Origin: Leclercia sp. 29361
Lineage (GTDB): Bacteria > Pseudomonadota > Gammaproteobacteria > Enterobacterales > Enterobacteriaceae
NCBI RefSeq assembly: GCF_011290365.1
Contig: NZ_CP049786.1
Location: 1,922,001-1,986,000, forward strand
Length of the DNA: 64,000 nt
Direction of reading: 5' to 3'
The position numbers were made by a program, and so were the translations under genes. Positions 55,223-64,000 of this stretch are shown piece by piece (the stretch's first letter is position 1; the number at the start of each line of letters is the position of its first letter). The notes under the pieces were generated by a model. The model was not told the DNA's origin and did not search any database. It saw only the letters and a list, made by a program, of their open reading frames with translations.

Positions 55223-55909
55223 TTATGAAGACGTTCGGGAAAAGCGGGCAAACAGCCAGCGGGTGGCGAGCGGCAGCAGGCCCAGCAAGGTAAAGGCGAA
55301 AACCACGCCCGGCGAGAGGATATCACGCAGCGAGGCGATCTGCCCTAACTGGTGGCCAGCATTGAGATACACCACCGCCCCGGGCAGCATCCCGAGCTGG
55401 CTGACCCACCAGTAGCGCCTCACCCTGATGCTGGTTAAACCGGCCAGCAGGTTGACCACAAAGAAAGGAAACAGCGGCATCAGGCGCAGGGCAAACAGAT
55501 AATACGCCCCGTCGCGGGCGACCCCGTCATTGACGGTGCGCATCGGCCCGGCAAAGCGGCGCTGGACCCAGTCGCGCAGCAGATAGCGGCTGACCAGCAT
55601 CGCCAGCGTCGCACCGAGTGTGGCGGCAAACGACACCAGCACAATCCCTGGCCACAGACCAAACAGGGCCCCGCCGAGCAGGGTCAGCAGCGCAGCGCCC
55701 GGCAGCGACAGGGTGGTGACCAGCACGTAGAGAGTGAAGAAGAGAGCGGCGCTTTGCAGTGGCGCCTGCTGGCAGTAATGCAGCAGTGCCAGATGCCGGG
55801 CCTGAAGATTTTCCAGCGTCAAAACGCCGGGGGGCAGTTGGGTATAAATAACGACAAATGCGCCCACAAGGGCGCACAGAAGCAGGATTTTGCGACTATC
55901 CGCAGCCAC
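55223..55909 (-). CDS. TVP38/TMEM64 (DedA-like) membrane protein
   Basis: 228 residues, about six hydrophobic helices. The SNARE-associated/TVP38 core is LSLPGAALLTLLGGALFG plus LRLMPLFPFFVVNLLAGL. These proteins are proposed lipid scramblase or transporter homologues. It starts at GTG immediately after the xthA stop (TAA-GTG), without a binding site of its own, so translation is coupled to xthA. In E. coli the same place holds ydjX, ydjY and ydjZ; the sequence here is not clearly either of the two, so I give no symbol. Confidence 0.87.
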   Translation of the reverse strand: MAADSRKILLLCALVGAFVVIYTQLPPGVLTLENLQARHLALLHYCQQAPLQSAALFFTLYVLVTTLSLPGAALLTLLGGALFGLWPGIVLVSFAATLGATLAMLVSRYLLRDWVQRRFAGPMRTVNDGVARDGAYYLFALRLMPLFPFFVVNLLAGLTSIRVRRYWWVSQLGMLPGAVVYLNAGHQLGQIASLRDILSPGVVFAFTLLGLLPLATRWLFARFSRTSS

Positions 55910-56719
55910 TTATTTTACGTCGAAGGTCGCCCAAACCGGGGCGTGGTCGGACGGTTTTTCCATGCTGCGGATCTCGTAGTCGATCCCGGTTTCGATGCAG
56001 CGCTCTGCCAACACTGGGCTTGCCAGCAGCAGGTCGATGCGCAGGCCGCGGTTATCATCGAAGCCTTTGGAGCGATAATCAAACCACGAGAAGCGATCCT
56101 GAGTTTCCGGATTGGCGCTGCGGAAAGTATCCACCAGACCCCAGTCCATCAGGCGTGCCATCCACTCGCGCTCTTCCGGCAGGAAGGAGCACTTCCCGGT
56201 GCGCAGCCAGCGTTTGCGGCTCTCCTCGCCGATGCCGATATCCAGATCGGTATGGCTGATGTTCATGTCGCCCATGATCAGCACCGGGTTCTCTTTTTTC
56301 AGCTCGGTTTCGAGGTACGACTGCAGATCCTGATAGAACTTCTCTTTGGCCGGGAATTTCAGCGGATGGTCGCGGCTCTCGCCCTGCGGGAAGTAACCGT
56401 TGATCACCGTGATGTTGCCCAGCGGTGAAGGAATTTCCGCCATGATGATACGGCGCTGGGACTCTTCATTATCGCCCGGGAAGCCGCGACGCACCGAGAC
56501 TGGCGTCTCTTTGGTCAGCAGGGCCACACCGTAATGGCCTTTCTGGCCGTGATAAAAGACGTTGTAACCCAGCTTTGCCACCTCTTCGAGAGGAAACATA
56601 TCGTCGTGGACTTTTGTCTCCTGCAGGCCAATGACGTCAGGCTGATGTTGGTCGACGATAGCTTGCAGTTGATGAGGACGGGCGCGCAGGCCGTTGATAT
56701 TAAAAGAGACAAATTTCAT
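55910..56719 (-). CDS. xthA: Exonuclease III
   Basis: 269 residues (E. coli 268). AP endonuclease and 3'-phosphatase/exonuclease of base-excision repair. Start [19 protein letters not shown]; metal-binding Glu in [22 protein letters not shown] near the middle and C-terminal [12 protein letters not shown] with catalytic Asp-His. ATG 56719 matches E. coli; the longer frame upstream is ignored. TVP38 and ynjBCD follow without a terminator, so they may share its transcript. Confidence 0.98.
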   Translation of the reverse strand: MKFVSFNINGLRARPHQLQAIVDQHQPDVIGLQETKVHDDMFPLEEVAKLGYNVFYHGQKGHYGVALLTKETPVSVRRGFPGDNEESQRRIIMAEIPSPLGNITVINGYFPQGESRDHPLKFPAKEKFYQDLQSYLETELKKENPVLIMGDMNISHTDLDIGIGEESRKRWLRTGKCSFLPEEREWMARLMDWGLVDTFRSANPETQDRFSWFDYRSKGFDDNRGLRIDLLLASPVLAERCIETGIDYEIRSMEKPSDHAPVWATFDVK

Positions 56720-56839
56720 AGTCGCTGCCAGTGCAAGGTGAATAGTGCAGGGATGGTAGCAGAATTTCGCCAGGCTGACTGCCGCCGCTGCGTATGTTCC
56801 ACCAATTACTGCGACAGATCGCGGCGACAGTGCAATTTT

Positions 56840-56876
56840 TGCACCGATCTGGCGCGTGATGCCCCGCGATGGCGCG
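56840..56876 (+). promoter_or_regulatory. Two tandem NtrC-like sites upstream of ast
   Basis: TGCACC-GATC-TGGCGCG (56840-56856) and TGCCCC-GCGA-TGGCGCG (56860-56876) share the TGCACC-N4-TGGTGCA pattern and are spaced 20 bases, two helical turns. They lie ~200 bases before the sigma-54 promoter, a usual enhancer distance. Confidence 0.55.
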
Positions 56877-57008
56877 TAAAAAGACCACAAATTTCGCCAG
56901 CGATCACAATTCCAGAATTATATTTCGTTTCTGCATAAAACTTCTGTTTTTCATCCGGCAAAGCCGCGCTTGTTGTAAAAATATTCACTTTATATGCAAT
57001 AACAGTGA

Positions 57009-62212
<5,204 letters not shown>

Positions 62213-62222
62213 AGGAGGCGTG

Positions 62223-63188
62223 ATGGAAAACTTTCTGGCGCTGACGATGGCCGATGAAACGCCCGCTCAGCGGGAGGGCAGAGGAGCGTCCTTTGACTGG
62301 CGCTGGCTGGCGCGCGGGGTGCTGGAGCTGACCCCGGAAGTGGCGAGCACGCGCTCGCTGGTGCTGTCGGCCGGGATCCACGGCAACGAAACCGCCCCGG
62401 TAGAGATCGTTGACCTGCTGGTGCGGTCGCTGTTTCGGGGCGAACTGACGCTGCGCTGTCGTCTGCTGATTATCTTTGGTAATCCTCCGGCGTTGAGGGC
62501 CGGCAAGCGCTACCTGACCTGTGATATCAATCGCCTGTTCAGCGGACGCGGGGCGCAGTTTCCGGCCTGCGACGAAACCGCCCGGGTAACGTTGCTGGAG
62601 GAACGGGTAGCGGCGTTTTACCAGCAGGCGGGGGCCGATCGCTGGCATCTGGATCTGCATACCGCCATCCGCGCCTCGTATCATGAACGTTTTGGCGTGC
62701 TGCCCCAGCGCAGTCAGCCATGGGATGCGGCCTTTCTTCAATGGCTGGGAGATGCCGGCCTGGAGGCGCTGGTCTTTCATCAGGCGCCGGGCGGGACCTT
62801 CACCCATTTCAGCTGCGAACGCTTTGGCGCCCTGGCCTGTACGCTGGAGCTGGGCAAGGCGCTGCCGTTCGGCCATAACGATCTGGCCCGCTTCGCCGCT
62901 ACCCATCAGGCGCTGTATGCCTTGCTGAACGGCGAGGCACCAGAGCCGCACGTGGCACAGGTCGAGCAGTATCGGGTGGTGCAGCAGATCACCCGCCGCA
63001 GCGAGGCCTTCGTGCTGCACATGGCGGCGCACACCCTGAACTTCACCCCGTTCCGCCAGGGCGTGCTGTTGGCGGAGGATGGCGATGAACGCTACCAGGT
63101 ACAAAAGCCGACCGAGTATGTTCTGTTCCCCAATCCCGCCGTGGCCTTTGGGTTGCGCGCCGGGCTGATGCTGGAAAAAATCACCTGA
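62223..63188 (+). CDS. astE: Succinylglutamate desuccinylase AstE
   Basis: 321 residues. Last step: succinylglutamate to succinate and glutamate. Zinc aminoacylase fold; His and Glu ligands in [18 protein letters not shown], then His in [23 protein letters not shown] is typical. ATG 62223 after AGGAGGCG; the GTG one codon upstream is less likely. Last gene of the operon. Confidence 0.96.
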   Translation: MENFLALTMADETPAQREGRGASFDWRWLARGVLELTPEVASTRSLVLSAGIHGNETAPVEIVDLLVRSLFRGELTLRCRLLIIFGNPPALRAGKRYLTCDINRLFSGRGAQFPACDETARVTLLEERVAAFYQQAGADRWHLDLHTAIRASYHERFGVLPQRSQPWDAAFLQWLGDAGLEALVFHQAPGGTFTHFSCERFGALACTLELGKALPFGHNDLARFAATHQALYALLNGEAPEPHVAQVEQYRVVQQITRRSEAFVLHMAAHTLNFTPFRQGVLLAEDGDERYQVQKPTEYVLFPNPAVAFGLRAGLMLEKIT

Positions 63189-63196
63189 AAACCCCG

Positions 63197-63234
63197 CGAC
63201 CCCATCAGCGTAATGCGGTGGGGTCGTTTATTTT
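63197..63234 (+). terminator. Terminator of the ast operon
   Basis: Stem CGACCCCA / TGGGGTCG, loop with inner GC pairs, then TTTATTTT, eight bases after the astE stop. Confidence 0.8.
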
Positions 63235-63383
63235 CTCAGTCGTTTCTGATATCTGGCGTTTTATTACAGATTATTCCTGGCTGTTTGCTTTATTATTAAT
63301 CTTCTTGCCGGTATACTCCTTCACAATCTCTTTAAAATCAGCCAGATGAATATTCTTGTTTCAACTCTCCACGCTTTATCCTT

Positions 63384-63401
63384 ATTTTCTCCATATTTGA
63401 C
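63384..63401 (+). promoter_or_regulatory. BaeR-box-like site of spy
   Basis: ATTTTCTCCATATTTGAC resembles the BaeR consensus TTTTTCTCCATDATTGGC in 14-15 of 18 positions. It lies ~130 bases before spy. A CpxR-like GTAAAG follows at about 63464-63469. In E. coli spy is activated by BaeR and CpxR under envelope stress. Confidence 0.6.
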
Positions 63402-63527
63402 GATAATTTGTTTTTTACACTTTCATTGTTTTACTGTTGCTCTGATTAATTGACGATAATCCCCGTAAAGTGAATATCGTCAACACGGCATAGCGCCGAA
63501 GAATAACTGAAAAGGAAGGACAAAATT

Positions 63528-64000
63528 ATGCGTAAATTAACTGCACTGTTTGTTGCCTCTACCCTGGCTCTGGGCGCTACCGGCGCGGCGTTCGCTGCGG
63601 ATACCGCTACCACCACCGCAGCGCCGGCCGAAAGCAAAATGATGCACCATAAAGGCAAGCCGGGTATGCATCACGACATGATGTTTAAAGATCTGAACCT
63701 GACGGATGCACAGAAAACGCAGATCCGCGACATCATGAAAAGCCAGCGTGACCAGATGAAGCGTCCGCCAGTGGAAGAGCGCCGCGCAATGCACGACATC
63801 ATCGCCAGCGACAGCTTCGATAAAGCGAAAGCTCAGGCGCAGGTCGACAAAATGGCCGAGCAGAACAAGGCCCGCATGCTGGCGCACATGGAAACCCAGA
63901 ACAAGATTTACAACATTCTGACCCCGGAACAGAAAAAGCAGTTTGATGCCAATTTTGAGAAGCGTCTGACAGAACGTTCCGCGCCGGAAGGTAAAATGAC
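63528..64000 (+). CDS. spy: Periplasmic chaperone Spy (3' end outside window)
   Basis: 157 visible residues; E. coli Spy has 161. ATP-independent periplasmic chaperone of envelope stress. Signal peptide MRKLTALFVASTLALGATGA, cleavage near AFA-AD. The mature part has His/Met-rich MMHHKGKPGMHHDMMF, then the LTxxQ-type motifs LNLTDAQKTQI and ILTPEQKKQF of the cradle-shaped dimer. ATG 63528 behind AAAGGAAGG. The frame is open at the window end, so only the last few codons are missing. Confidence 0.96.
   Translation, partial: MRKLTALFVASTLALGATGAAFAADTATTTAAPAESKMMHHKGKPGMHHDMMFKDLNLTDAQKTQIRDIMKSQRDQMKRPPVEERRAMHDIIASDSFDKAKAQAQVDKMAEQNKARMLAHMETQNKIYNILTPEQKKQFDANFEKRLTERSAPEGKM

Overview
The window is chromosomal DNA of an enterobacterium. 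The core genes match the E. coli K-12 block from dgcP/yeaQ through gapA, sppA, selD-topB, gdhA and xthA to astCADBE-spy in order and protein length. Differences in the accessory genes point to the Enterobacter/Leclercia/Lelliottia group: a TonB-dependent copper receptor, a GH18 chitinase, an unshared glutamine-amidotransferase-like gene and a second RyhB copy beside yeaQ. Genus is an inference from protein similarity recalled from memory, not from a search.

Bases 1-18.8 kb are the right part of a decaying lambda-type prophage. The late genes run left to right: portal (cut by the window edge), head protease with nested scaffold, decoration protein (frameshifted), major capsid protein, FI, FII, Z, then fragments of U, H, M, L and J. 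At least three internal deletions have fused U to H, L to J, and two parts of J. An intact IS3-family element with a 3-bp target duplication sits between an unknown post-J gene and a tail-fibre gene with eight perfect heptads. After the fibre cluster come a KGG-repeat stress protein, a poorly coding kilobase, and a cargo pair: a zinc-independent oxidoreductase and a LysR regulator. The prophage ends at a 3'-terminal fragment of icd (18809-18976) with the icd terminator. This is the classic attachment site of phage 21 and e14, so the fragment is read as the displaced host end of icd at attR.

From 19.1 to 27 kb: a secreted alpha/beta hydrolase, two small unknown proteins, a RyhB-2 type iron-responsive sRNA with a Fur-box-like palindrome on the minus strand, yeaQ, the tiny membrane proteins yoaJ and yoaK, dgcP, a possible structured RNA, yeaO, an amidotransferase-like protein, the divergent nimT/nimR pair and yeaL. 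From 27 to 39 kb: the copper receptor, yeaH and yeaG (kinase operon behind a sigma-54 promoter), mipA, yeaE, yeaD, gapA, msrB, yeaC and a chitinase.

From 39.5 to 56.7 kb: the NAD-salvage, asparaginase and signal-peptide-peptidase group pncA-ansA-sppA, ydjA, selD-topB, gdhA, ynjH, nudG, ynjA-ynjF, the ynjB-C-D transporter with ynjE, a TVP38-family membrane protein and xthA. The window closes with the complete arginine succinyltransferase operon astCADBE, preceded by a sigma-54 promoter and two tandem NtrC-like sites, and with the start of spy behind a BaeR-like box. No tRNA, rRNA or CRISPR array was seen. I found no convincing wholly new multi-gene system. The most rewarding points are the icd attachment scar, RyhB-2, the candidate RNA at 22.8 kb and the prophage cargo pair.
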